Assembly (NCBI GenBank): GCA_036365455.1
Contig: JAWQUS010000002.1
Span: 434,001-498,000 of the forward strand
From: Macrosoma leucophasiata
Lineage: Eukaryota > Arthropoda > Insecta > Lepidoptera > Hedylidae
Direction of reading: 5' to 3'
Length of the DNA stretch: 64,000 nucleotides
Under the pieces are notes generated by a model that saw only the letters and a program-made list of their open reading frames with translations, was not told the origin of the DNA and ran no database searches. Position 1 is the first letter of the stretch. Every line of letters begins with the position of its first letter. The position numbers were made by a program, and so were the translations under genes. Positions 1 through 11,100 of this stretch are shown one piece after another.

Positions 1-306
1 TATGCAAAAAAAAAACCACAATTTATCCAAAAAATAAAAACCACGTAAACGAAGTCGCGAGCAACGATTAATTTAAGATGAACTGAGAGGATGCAACTAC
101 CGTAATTTACATCACCTGAGCTACGAATATGCCGACGATGAACTGCCGTGGTCCCGGGCAGACTGCCTGTAATATACCTACGGCAACCTACGCGTAAAGA
201 TAAATCCGAAAAATCGTTTTATTTCAATAACATGTGTATTTCGCACAAACCTTGGAACAAATCATAGCTCGATGTTACTGTGTTTGTACACTACAATTGT
301 TAAGGT

Positions 307-344
307 GCCAACCCTGCACACCGAGCCTAGTGTGCAGGGTTGGC
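307..344. repeat. Perfect 15-bp inverted repeat (hairpin)
   Basis: The arm gccaaccctgcacac at 307-321 is exactly complementary to 330-344, with an 8-nt spacer. It is GC-rich inside AT-rich DNA. No function is assigned. Confidence 0.75.
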
Positions 345-979
345 GTATGTTTGTACATTGTTTATGTTCATGCGTATATATTATTTTGAAAAAACTTGGA
401 AGAATGGTGCACAGTAGAGGCGAATTTTGTCCATCGGTCTAGCTATCGCACAGATTTTATGGTGCGAATTACTATTTATTATTATGCGTACTTGTGTAAT
501 ATTTTATTTATAACTGAGTACATATATAATTAATGTATTAAATACTTATTAAAGGCTGATAATGATTAAAGGAGTAGAATATGAGTACAATATTGGATTG
601 TAGTGAGAGTAGTATCATTTCTTTATAGTAACCATCATCCCCAAAAATTGACAACTTCTCAAACAGAAAAGACCATGATTCGCTACTTTAAAAAACCTTT
701 TGGCCATAACTAAAACGCATTTAACTAAAAAAATCCAATTTTATATCTTTTCTTAGGCTATGTCAAATTAAAATAGACAAAACAAAGCAATAATTAACTA
801 ACCCGTAATTATATAACATTAATTACTATAGGAAATAATAAAACACAACATTCGATATAATAAATTCTAGTTTATTTGTAAAACTGCTTTTCGATACTGT
901 ATGCTTATAAAACCGAATGTAATGTAGCTGTGATTCTCAACTGATCTTTTTAATAAAATATTTTTTTTAACTTGCATAT

Positions 980-990
980 TTTATTTTATT
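980..990 (-). promoter_or_regulatory. Candidate pinin polyadenylation signals
   Basis: Two overlapping TTTATT words on the plus strand read AATAAA on the minus strand. They lie about 1 kb downstream of the pinin stop. I saw no closer AATAAA between 1000 and 1989. Placement is inferred from the motif alone, and another signal or a shorter UTR is possible. Confidence 0.25.
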
Positions 991-1659
991 GTATAACACA
1001 ATCATGGGGTATATTCCTCAAATGGAACGAAATGGTTTCTGAACTGGACTTTGGAATGATTTCAGGAAATCTGTAGCCCCTATCTGAAGGGAAAAATCTA
1101 TTTAACATACTTGTTATAATGTTGGTACTGACATATCAGCCAGCTCGTCAGGTTGTTGCAAGATCAGCAGCTCTATTATGTAACTCAGTTGATATCATTT
1201 AGAGGTGAGCACCGTGCAGTACATTGCTGCTTTGACGTAACGTGATAATTATCATCCCATCGTTTTAGGAAAACGGCAATATACAGCCACAATCACATTT
1301 TTGAACAGCATAATGAATTTGAAATCCCATCGCCTATGGTTTCAACACGTGAATTGTTTCACCTGTCTATGGTCGGTCAAAGCGCTGGTTGGGTTGAGAT
1401 GCCTACCTCAGTGAAGACCTTTGGGATAGGCGCTAAGCGATGCATTGATTATTTAGTGCAAACTTCGTTCTGAAAGGCAGACTGAATTATCTGTTACGTT
1501 AAAATTGTAACAAACACACAGATACCTTCGTATTTAGGGTCGCCGCACACGGGCCATTCGCGACAGTCACAAACGCCACCATAAGAAGCTAGAAACTGCT
1601 ACAAAGATATTTGAAGCGTGCGACATCTTCTATTGTCCGGTAGTCGACACTTGTGGCAG

Positions 1660-1860
1660 AGAATATGTAATAATACGTATAGAATGGAAACTTCGACGTC
1701 CCGCCTGATTTCCCCTCTTGCAGCCCGCACCTCCCCTTTAGCACCATGCCGGCAGCCTCGTGCACTGAGTTTGCGAGCCTGATTGATGTCTGTGTAGTAC
1801 CAGAGTAAGCGTTTGTATGGAGAAATTTAGCCGAGTGTCCGCGATGTGTTTTAGGTTCCG
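1660..1860 (+). repeat. Unnamed interspersed repeat Y, copy 1
   Basis: Shares long similarity with 50222-50455 (plus) and 24605-24772 (minus). Common words include cttcgacgtcccgcc, gattgatgtctgtgta and aagcgtttgtatgga. It has no coding potential I recognise. Confidence 0.6.
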
Positions 1861-1988
1861 GTAGCGGCGTGTTGTGGTTGTGGCCTGTGGCCCGTATGTG
1901 GCGACCCTTACAGTATCTAAGTGCGGATGGATGAACAGATCACAACACCAAACTTATACTTAGTCCCGCAGTCCAGTATCAGCTTATG

Positions 1989-2149
1989 TTAGGAATGGTC
2001 GGTTGGTTCAGCAGTCTTGTCCATGTCCACATCAGTTTGTGTATCTTCCGCTGTGCTAGTTTCCATTGTGGTTTCGAGGTTCTCTTTAGTATCGTCTGCT
2101 CCTGTAGTGTTTACCTCCATGCTTGTGTCCACTTTACTTTCATCGGTTT
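1989..2149 (-). CDS. Pnn: Pinin exon 6 (acidic C-terminus, stop)
   Basis: Acceptor TCATTCCAG| at 2151-2150 opens a frame that joins exon 5 in phase 1 and reads ETDESKVDTSMEVN to the stop at 1989-1991. The sequence is Glu/Asp/Thr-rich, like the tail of exon 5. It has no family-specific motif, so it is placed by splice site, phase and composition. The intron before it (4.65 kb) contains a whole MULE transposon. Confidence 0.72.
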
Positions 2150-5100
2150 CTGGAATGACATTCAATGAGTATTTAGTAAGAGATAGGTATAATTTGAGTC
2201 CAAAAATAAGATTTGATAACAACTTCAACTGTCTGTTTGGGTCCTAACCAGCAGCGTAGCTAACGACGCTATCAGTCTAATCAATGACACAAATTCTACA
2301 ACTTTTCAACCAACAGCATTTCATGATTTTATGATTACAGATCCATAATTACACACATGGATAAGCACGCGGGTTGTTAGGAGTTCACACCAAGTAAACC
2401 AACGTTAAAAGGTTATAGTAGAATATTTATTGAGTCGCACTTTTTGTTGTGGAATACAATGACTCGCGTACGTTGTTATGTTATCAAATTACGACTGGCT
2501 TAATTAGGTAATTAACATTAAAATGCTGTATGAGCAAAATTGGCTCGTACTCTGGTATTCAAATCAAACCTCGGATACCGGTTAAATTTTCGAAGCGGTT
2601 TCGCCTTAAGTAGGTAGGTACATAATGGTACATATATTATGAACGGTTTTGACGCAGAACGTCACTTTCGCAAATCGTAATCTCGAAAAAATTGGTCACT
2701 TTCGCAGAAAGTCATTTTCGCAAAAGGTCATTTTCTCAGAAAGTCATTTTCGCAAAAAGTCAATTTCGCAGAATGTCATTAAAAAAATTATTTTCTCTGT
2801 ATTATTAGTTAGGGTCTGAGATATTCAGTTTTTCTTCTTCCTGTAAAAGCGCGAAAACGCATATACGCGGTTTTTACAAAGTGCTCTTCTGTAGTATTGC
2901 ACATGTAGTGACGATATACCTATATGCAAATATTCAAGGAGTTTTAACACTATAGAAAAAGTCATTAGTAGCTATTTTATTTGTTGATTCACTTGTTCTG
3001 TCAAAATAATAGAATCAAAACAGCCGTCAAACAGTTATCACTAATTTCTTTTCTTGAGATTAAATGGAAGGTTGATACCTAATTGTTGTGAATTATGGAT
3101 CAACATCTGGAATTCATCACAAATCAAAAAGGACATTTAAGTTTAAATTTAAATGGATTTATATTTAATAAACACAAAGATAATAAGGGTGGAAGCAGCT
3201 CATGGCGTTGTGTTGCAAGGAAGTTGTGCAGTGTAGCAATAAAATTAAACAAAAGTGGGAAAAGTGTTATAGGGCAAAACAATGAGTCTAATCACACTTG
3301 TGTTGCCAAGAAAATTAATATTATTACATTTAAGCACATTACGTCTTTAAAAAGAGCAGTTTGTGAGGATCTTAGGTCAATTCAGGTAATTTATGAAGAA
3401 CAGACGCTGAAAATTATGGAAGAACATCCCGGTTGAAATGACGTACCGTCTTTTAAATCAATAAAGGACACTTTGTACCGTACTCGCAAAAAGTTCCTGA
3501 ATACCGACGTATTGAAGCATTCCTCAAGTTCAACCGTCAGAATACCGCATTGCCTTGGTGAAGAGTTTTTGATTTGTGAAGATGGCGACACGGAAAAAAA
3601 TGTAGTATTCGCAACAAAATTAAGCAAAAAAATCGTGAAACATTTTAAGTCCTTCTATGCAGATGGGACATTTTATGCAGCACCTGCTCCTTTCTATCAA
3701 TTGTATGTCGTACATGTAGACCTGAATTCGAATACTTCTACAACTAATGTAATACCCGTAATTTATGGACTTCTTTCCAATAAAACTATGGAAACTTACA
3801 AGCGTTTTTACCGTATTATGCAAGAAAAACTGGGTATAACAATAGAACATTTTAAATTTGATTATGAATTGGCACAAATGAACGCGGTTCGAATTGTATA
3901 TCCAAGTGCTAACATTACAGGCTGTTACCGCCATTACAATGCAGCTATATGGAAGCAGTCCAAAAAATTGAAAGTGCTCAACACTAGTGAAGGACGCAAG
4001 GTATCAAGATTATGTTCAATATTACCTTTGGTGCCAACTCCATCTATTCCAGAAGCATGGCGGTATATTGTAAGTAAGACCCCCAATACCCCTGAAATGC
4101 GTGATTTTCAAAGATATGTTGAAAAACAGTGGTATCCCAGAATGTCACCAGAGGTACTAAGCTGTGCAGGGCAACGACATCGAACGACGAATGCACTTGA
4201 AGGCTGGCACCATCGTTTTAATGTTAGGTTGCCAAAAAAATGTGGCCTGTATTTATTTATTTACAAACTGAGAAAAGAAAGCCGCTTCTGGGATTATCGA
4301 ATTAAAGAAAGTCTATGTGGTACATACAGTGGACAAAGAAGACCGAAAGATTTATTTTTTGACAAAGAATACAAAAAACATTTGATAAAATTTACTCGTC
4401 AATCATTGACATTAAGCAAACTAATGCACAAAATAATTTTTCTTCAACTTTATAAATAATTTTTTTTTTGTTCCTTTCAACTAAATTTTTAAGACATACA
4501 TTTGATATTTCATACTGTTAAAATTGAATAAAAATTGCAAACTGATTTATATTTTAAGTACACATTTTCGAACGGAAGATATATTTCTTACAGCTTAATC
4601 ACTATCTCTATCACTAACACTTCACTTCATTATCACTATCACTACATTACCTTTTTTCTCTGTCTGTATGTATGTGCTAATCTCGAAAGGTTGTGAACTG
4701 ATTTTGTTCCTGTTTAAAGTGTGAAAACAGGGTGGGTCGCTAGTTTTTGTAAAACTAGCTGTCCCGAACCTTCGTTTCGCCTAAGCGACCTTACCCGATC
4801 CCGTCTAACTTCTACGACTTCGTTTTTGATAAAGATTTGGTTACTGATATTTTGTTTATTATTATTTATTTATTATTATTATTATGTCTCTCGTCAGCAC
4901 GGGATCCAATTTGAACCCCGGACCTTTGTCAGGCTTGCGCGGGGACATGGGGGGTCCAACACGTAGAGGCCCTTTCGAGAATTTTGATCTACTTTGTAAT
5001 GGGATATATTCGGCGGGACCTCTCTCTGGCTGCATCAATAGTTAATACAGACACAGACAGACCCCGCAGAATATAATGGGACTATTGTAATGATAAGTGA

Positions 5101-8100
5101 TTCGCCAAACTTTGGGCTATGTAGGTGAACTAGCTGGCTGGGCCTATGGGGTGAGATCCGGCACCTGCCTATATTCAACATCTCACATTATCGAATCCTA
5201 CTTTAGGCAGGTGGTGACTCGCCTCTCCTTGGTGGCCCCCCCAAACAGCCAACCCGATGGTCGACGGGGCGCAACACTGTTGAGAGAGGCTGGGGGTGTC
5301 GAGAGGTGTGGCCCCGGTTTCACCATCACGAGCGAGTAATCTCGAGCTCGGAGCGGGCTTCCCCGCTATTATGCCTTTAGACACTTCCACCCCCGAGTGT
5401 ATGGCTCTTCCAGAAATTTAGACAACAGCCTATTATCTAAATTTCTGCAAATACCATACCTCTAGCGCCCCACTCTGACCGGCCAATGAAGGCAAGCCAG
5501 AGGTGAGAGACCTGATGCTCTGTGCGGCCGTACCTCTGTGTGGCGGACGAGGCGGAGCCCAGTTCTCTCGGAGGAACTCGAGATGATGGTAAGGGGTGGT
5601 GTCGCTACTCACCAACAGCTCGCCACAAGCTGCTCTGCCCCCTTATTATTATTCCACTTATTTTTTTTTAACTAATTAAATATTTTTTTACATATATAAG
5701 TATAAAAATAAACAAATACATATAAAAAATTAAAAAATTGTGTTTCGCCGACAGCGGGAGCAGGGTCCAAGCTGCCGATTGTTAGGGACACAGAGACAGG
5801 AACCTCCTCACTATGCGTGCCGTGCCGAGGAGTACTGCTTTCTGTATCAAACCCTTGATCCATCCACCTAGCGAGAGCCTCTTGAGATGTTGGTCGAGGC
5901 TCTTCGCTCTTCTGATTATTATTATAATATGTTGTTTATTTTACCCTGCATTAGGCCTACTTAATAATACACAGAAAATAATTTTGTGAATGACGTTCTT
6001 TTTTTTTAATTTGAAATTGCATCGCTATTACGCATATTGCCAGTGTCAAGTAAAGCAGCGTACGCAAAATAAGTAACTTTTCTGGATGATTTTTTACACC
6101 TTGTGTCTGAAATACCCAAATATCTTACGGAACCCAATTTTTTCCAAAATAAAATATAGCCTTTGTTACCCGTGGATAATGTAGCTTTCGAATAGTGAAA
6201 GAATTTTTAAAATCGGTCCAGTAGTTATTGAGTGTATTCAATACAAACAAACAAACAAACGAACAAACAAAAAAATATTACCTCTTTATAATATTAGTTT
6301 AGATAACTCAAAAATACACCAAGAAAATGAAATAAAATAAGAGCACCACACGCATCCTTCAAGCTTCCCGCCAAAAACTCCCGAATGACTTTCTGCGAAA
6401 GTGACTTTTTGCGAAAATGACTTTCTGAGAAAATGACCTTTTGCGAAAATGACTTTCTGCGAAAGTGACCTTTTGCGAAAATGACTTTCTGCGAAAGTGA
6501 CCAATTTTTTCGAGATGACGATTTGCGAAAGTGACGTTCTGCGTCAAAACCGAATGGACTTGTTGTCATAGGTCGTGAACTAACAGTAATTATGTTTTAC
6601 CTCTTTATTTTTGTTATAAGTACGAAATGATCAGGGTTTTCGTCCTATACGAAATCTTTACGCGTAACCTTTATTAACCGGTATTTTCGAACCGGTTCCG
6701 AGCCTCGATTGAAACTATTGAGACTGCATGATTGCCACTCATCCATGAAAGCATATTGTGATAAAAATATCGCCTAATAATATATTCAATCCTCAATCCT
6801 CACCTTTATCCTCCTTCTTAACATCGGTGTCAGGTCTCTCATCACCGTCGCTGTCTTCCTTCTCGTCGGCGTCCATGGCGAACTTGTCCCGCTTCCGCGG
6901 CCCCTCCTCCTCCAGGGGCGCGGCCTGGTGCGGCCCGTGCGGCTGGTGCGGCTGGTGCGGCTGGTGCGGCCCGCCGGCCTCCGGTTGGTGCGGCTGGTGC
7001 GGCAGGTGCGGGCGGTGCGTGAGGTCGGGCTCGTTCTCCTTGGCGGCGGGCAGGGCGGGGCGCGGCCGCAAGCAGCGCTGCTCTATCCGCTGCAGCTCCT
7101 CTTGGAGCTCGTCGCGTTTCTTTTGCATGCACTCTGCAATACGATTCATCATCATCGTGATCACCTTGACCGAATAGGTCGAGCACTGTCCGAGGGTGGG
7201 GTCGAGAGTCTTAGGAATCGGCGTGCATGTATGAAGAGAATGATGAATTTAGAAGCGAGGGAGGTGGTCGAGGACCGGGAATATCTGACGCTCCACGCCG
7301 TTTGCCTACCCTCTCAGAGACTTGGCGCGAAGATACATATTTTACAGATATACATAGTAATCAGTGTAAAAAATATAAACGTCTCGTTAAAAAACTTAAA
7401 AAGAAATAAAAGTGGTGGTAGAGCTCCAGTGTTACTGGTGGTAGAGCTCCAGTGACGGAGCTCGCGGGCGTAGGCACCACCGCATTACCTAATATACTTG
7501 CCGCTAAATGGCAGTGTTCAGCACTATCGTGTTCCGGTCAGGTGGTAATGTACGGCCCTGTAATTTCTGGCACAGAGGCCATAACACCTTAGGCCTCAGG
7601 AGTGGCAGCGCATCTGCATTTTGACCTCTGGTCATTGTGTGGGTGTCTATAGGCTGCAGTCATCACTTAACATCAATGTGAACTGCATGCTTGTTTGCCA
7701 CTTTTATTACATAAAAAAAAAAAAAAATGCATGCTTGTTTGCCACTTTTATTACATAAAAAAAAAAAAAAAGTTATTAAAATCTCAGAAATATACAATAA
7801 AATCTAATTTTAAGTTTAGGGAACAGCGTTCCAATTTATTAAAAAAGCTGGATTCCTATTGCTTTGAATTAGAATATTCAAAGCTCTCTCATGAGACTGA
7901 CTTACAAAGCCAATTACTCCAAAAAGAATTAGAAATTAAGTCAATTTTTGTAAAATATGAAGCGGCTCAGACTAAGCTTTCTCAGCATTTGCAGGAGGCT
8001 GGTGAGTTAGTCGACTTAGTAACATATAATGCGGAGAGATATGAGTCAACTAATATTTAATTGCTGAGACTGATTGTCCTGCTACCTCTGTGCCTCAAAT

Positions 8101-11100
8101 TGTTCCTCCCATTATAACAAAAAATAATTGTAATATGAACATATGCAGTACAATGTTATTTTGTGACAAATTAGGTTCAGGTTTTGAACCTCTACAAAAA
8201 GACCACCTCAATCATAACATAATCAACAATTGCTACCCATATTTAACTTTTAAGCAATTAATTGGCAAAATAGAGAACACAAAAATTAATAGTAATACAT
8301 CTGTGATCATTCTGTTTGGGAATAGCTTAGGTCTTAAAAAAAAGGACATTGTTGATGGTATTGACACCTTACTGAAAATGAATTAAAAAAATGTAATGAT
8401 GTGCGCACTCCCTTATTCAAAATTATTAACACAAAGGGAAAATAACTCTATTATTTGAATAATGTAATACATACATTGTCTTGTCGTCATAGTGACAAAT
8501 TATTGTATTTTGACACTAATAAAGGAGATGTTGCAAAAATGTGTGGACCTCCGGCTATGTATTGTACACAATATCATTAAACAGGCACAATCAATATAAA
8601 AACGTTTTTACTGCATATTTTCACTTATTTAGCTTTGTTTGCAGTTACAAAACATTATTTGCAGTTAGAATTGCAACTCAAAATCAACATGGCGAATATG
8701 GCGGGCGATGTCATTTTGACATTTTCATTTTTTAAATTGTATTTTGTTATATAGTACTTGGAGAAAAAAGTAATATTTTCTATTTACTGGTGGTAGAGCT
8801 CCAGTGTCGGAGCTCGCGGGCGTAGGCACCACCGCATTACCTAATATACTTGCCGCTAAATGGTAGTGTTCAACACTATCGTGTTCCGGTCAGGTGGTAA
8901 TGTACGGCCCTGTAATTTCCGGCACAGAGGCATAAGACCTTAGGCCTCAGGAGTGGTAACGCATCTGCATTTTGACCTTGGTCTTTGTGTGGGTGTCTAT
9001 AGGCTGCAGTCATCACTTAACATCAATGTGAACTGCATGCTTGTTTACCACTTCCATAACATAAAAAAAAAAAAAAAAAAAAATACTATCAAAATCGATT
9101 GATCCCAAGTGTCGGCTGTATCGCCGCCATGTTTAACATAGTTGAAAATGATAAAATCGTTTGAATTAAATGTGGTTGTAACTCTAAAATATATTCTTGA
9201 ATAAATTAACTGTATTTTTTTCGGATTCTTCTTTAATTTACCCATTTTTTGAGGACAGGTACGAACCAGAACCGAGTTCGCAACATGTCCTTTATTAGTG
9301 GTTTTAAACTGACTCAGGACGCTATGTTTCTTCCTTAGAAATGTAGAACTTTACTAGCTACATTGATAGCTTATAATATTAACATAGTTATGGAAAATGT
9401 AACTAAAAACAATTATTTGTCGGACAGTAACATAAATGTTACAAATTGTATTGTGCATGACAAAGCAGAGTGTTCATATATTGAACCTCAGTCTACATCT
9501 TCCATCACTAGAGACGTGGAGTATTCTCCAGCACAGCGAGGAAATACACACTGTATGGCCTCGCTGTCTAGTGGTGGTGATGGGGATGGAGGACAAACTC
9601 TGTATTATTATAATTTAAACTAGATTTTAAGACAAAGGAAGTTACCAATAACAAGCATTCAAATAAATCGGTATCTTCTGGCACTCCTATGTTAAACAGA
9701 AGTAGTCATTTGGTATTATTTCACCAAAACATTCAAGGGTTTCCTTCTAAGATATCGCAATTAGAATTAGTATTAGAGAAACTTCAATTTGATATTATTT
9801 GTTTATCTGAGCATTGGTTGAAAGAAAACCAAGTGTTGATTAATTATAAAAATTACTCTGTAGTAAGTTGTTATACCCGAAGAACTATGCATCATGGGAG
9901 GTACTCTTATTATGATAAAGAATTCTATCAATTCAAGGGAACGTAGGGACATAGTTGACTTATCAGTGGAACATGTTGCGGAAATATCTTGTGTTGAGTT
10001 GGAGAAGCATATAATAGTGTGCGTTTACAGACCACCAAATTACCAAAACATTAACGTATTTGACTCCACTATGGAGGGTGTATTGAAAAAAGCTTGTTCT
10101 AGTAAAAAATCTGTTATTGTATGTGGAGATTTCAACAATAATATTTTGGAAAATAGCTATAATAGTTGTAGACTATTGAATCTTTTTATGTCGTTCAATC
10201 TTAGTAATGTTTTTTTTGGAACCCACTCGAGTGAGTCCAACCTCAGCAACTTGTATTGATAATATATTTTGTGATCTTAAATATTTAGAAAAAAATATTG
10301 TTAACTGCATGCCTTCGGATCATAGCGGGCAAATAATGACTTTTGCCACTGCTAATAGTAAAAATATAACACAAAAAACATACAGGCAAATAACTTCTGC
10401 TAAATTAAACTATTTTAATGACATGTTAATTAAAGAGTTATTTTCCCAAAAGTTTGATTTAAATAGTGCAAATAATTGTTATGAGCAAATTTTTAAGGTA
10501 CTTAATACACAATTTAATAAAACATTTGAAATGAAAACTAAATCTACCAAATATAAATTTAGTTTCTGTGATTGGGCTACAACTGGCATTCGTAAAAGTA
10601 GGGAGAGATATTCGAATTATATGGCCTTAAGAATTGTATGCAAAATGAAAAACTTAATAAATATATTGCTACATATTCAAAAATTTTCAAAAATGTGTGT
10701 CAAAAGGCAAAGTCTATATATTTGAGTAGGAAAATAATAAATGCAGACGATAAGATGAAGGCTACATGGAAAGTAATAAATAGTGAAGCAGGCAAAAATA
10801 AACGGAGTGATGGTCGCGTGATTTTGGAGACATCTCAGGGTACTGTGAGTTCGAATCCTGACATTGCGCAGCACTTTGTAGAATACTTTGCTAATATTCC
10901 CTTTGAAATTACAAAACCCTTAAACTCATCCTCTTTATTATCCATTGATATTCTGAAAAATAACGTAGAAGCTTGTACTATTCAATTTAAGTTTAAACAT
11001 GTTAGCCCACAGTCTGTAAGATCAGCTTTTCATCAACTTAAAATAAAAGCTACCGAAGATATTTATGGCATGTCTGTTACGGTGTGTAAGTCGATTATAG

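Larger units (their letters stand above)
1..1650. other. No gene seen; AT-rich flank downstream of pinin
   Basis: I find no open frame with recognisable protein similarity here. The stretch lies beyond the pinin stop codon on the minus strand, so part of it may be pinin 3' UTR. It holds a GC-rich perfect hairpin at 307-344 and candidate polyadenylation signals on both strands near 950-990. The rest is unremarkable AT-rich sequence. Confidence 0.5.
2644..6552 (+). mobile_element. MULE-type DNA transposon with long terminal inverted repeats
   Basis: Inverted repeats at 2644-2783 and 6383-6552 share the outer sequence cggttttgacgcagaacgtc and then run into arrays of 16-bp subunits. Between them lies a broken FLYWCH-MULE transposase (3095-4459) and a Helitron-like insert (4755-6303). 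Removing the insert leaves about 2.36 kb. I could not see a convincing 8-11 bp target-site duplication outside the repeats. It sits in pinin intron 5. Confidence 0.72.

Noticed and set aside
6286..6569. Three overlapping open frames of 60-90 codons on the minus strand
   Set aside because: They are by-products of the 16-bp tandem units in the MULE right TIR.
6758..7455. Long plus-strand frames rich in Trp-Cys-Gly or Arg-Leu-Val
   Set aside because: Shadows of pinin exon 5 on the opposite strand; the repeats come from the PHQ minisatellite.
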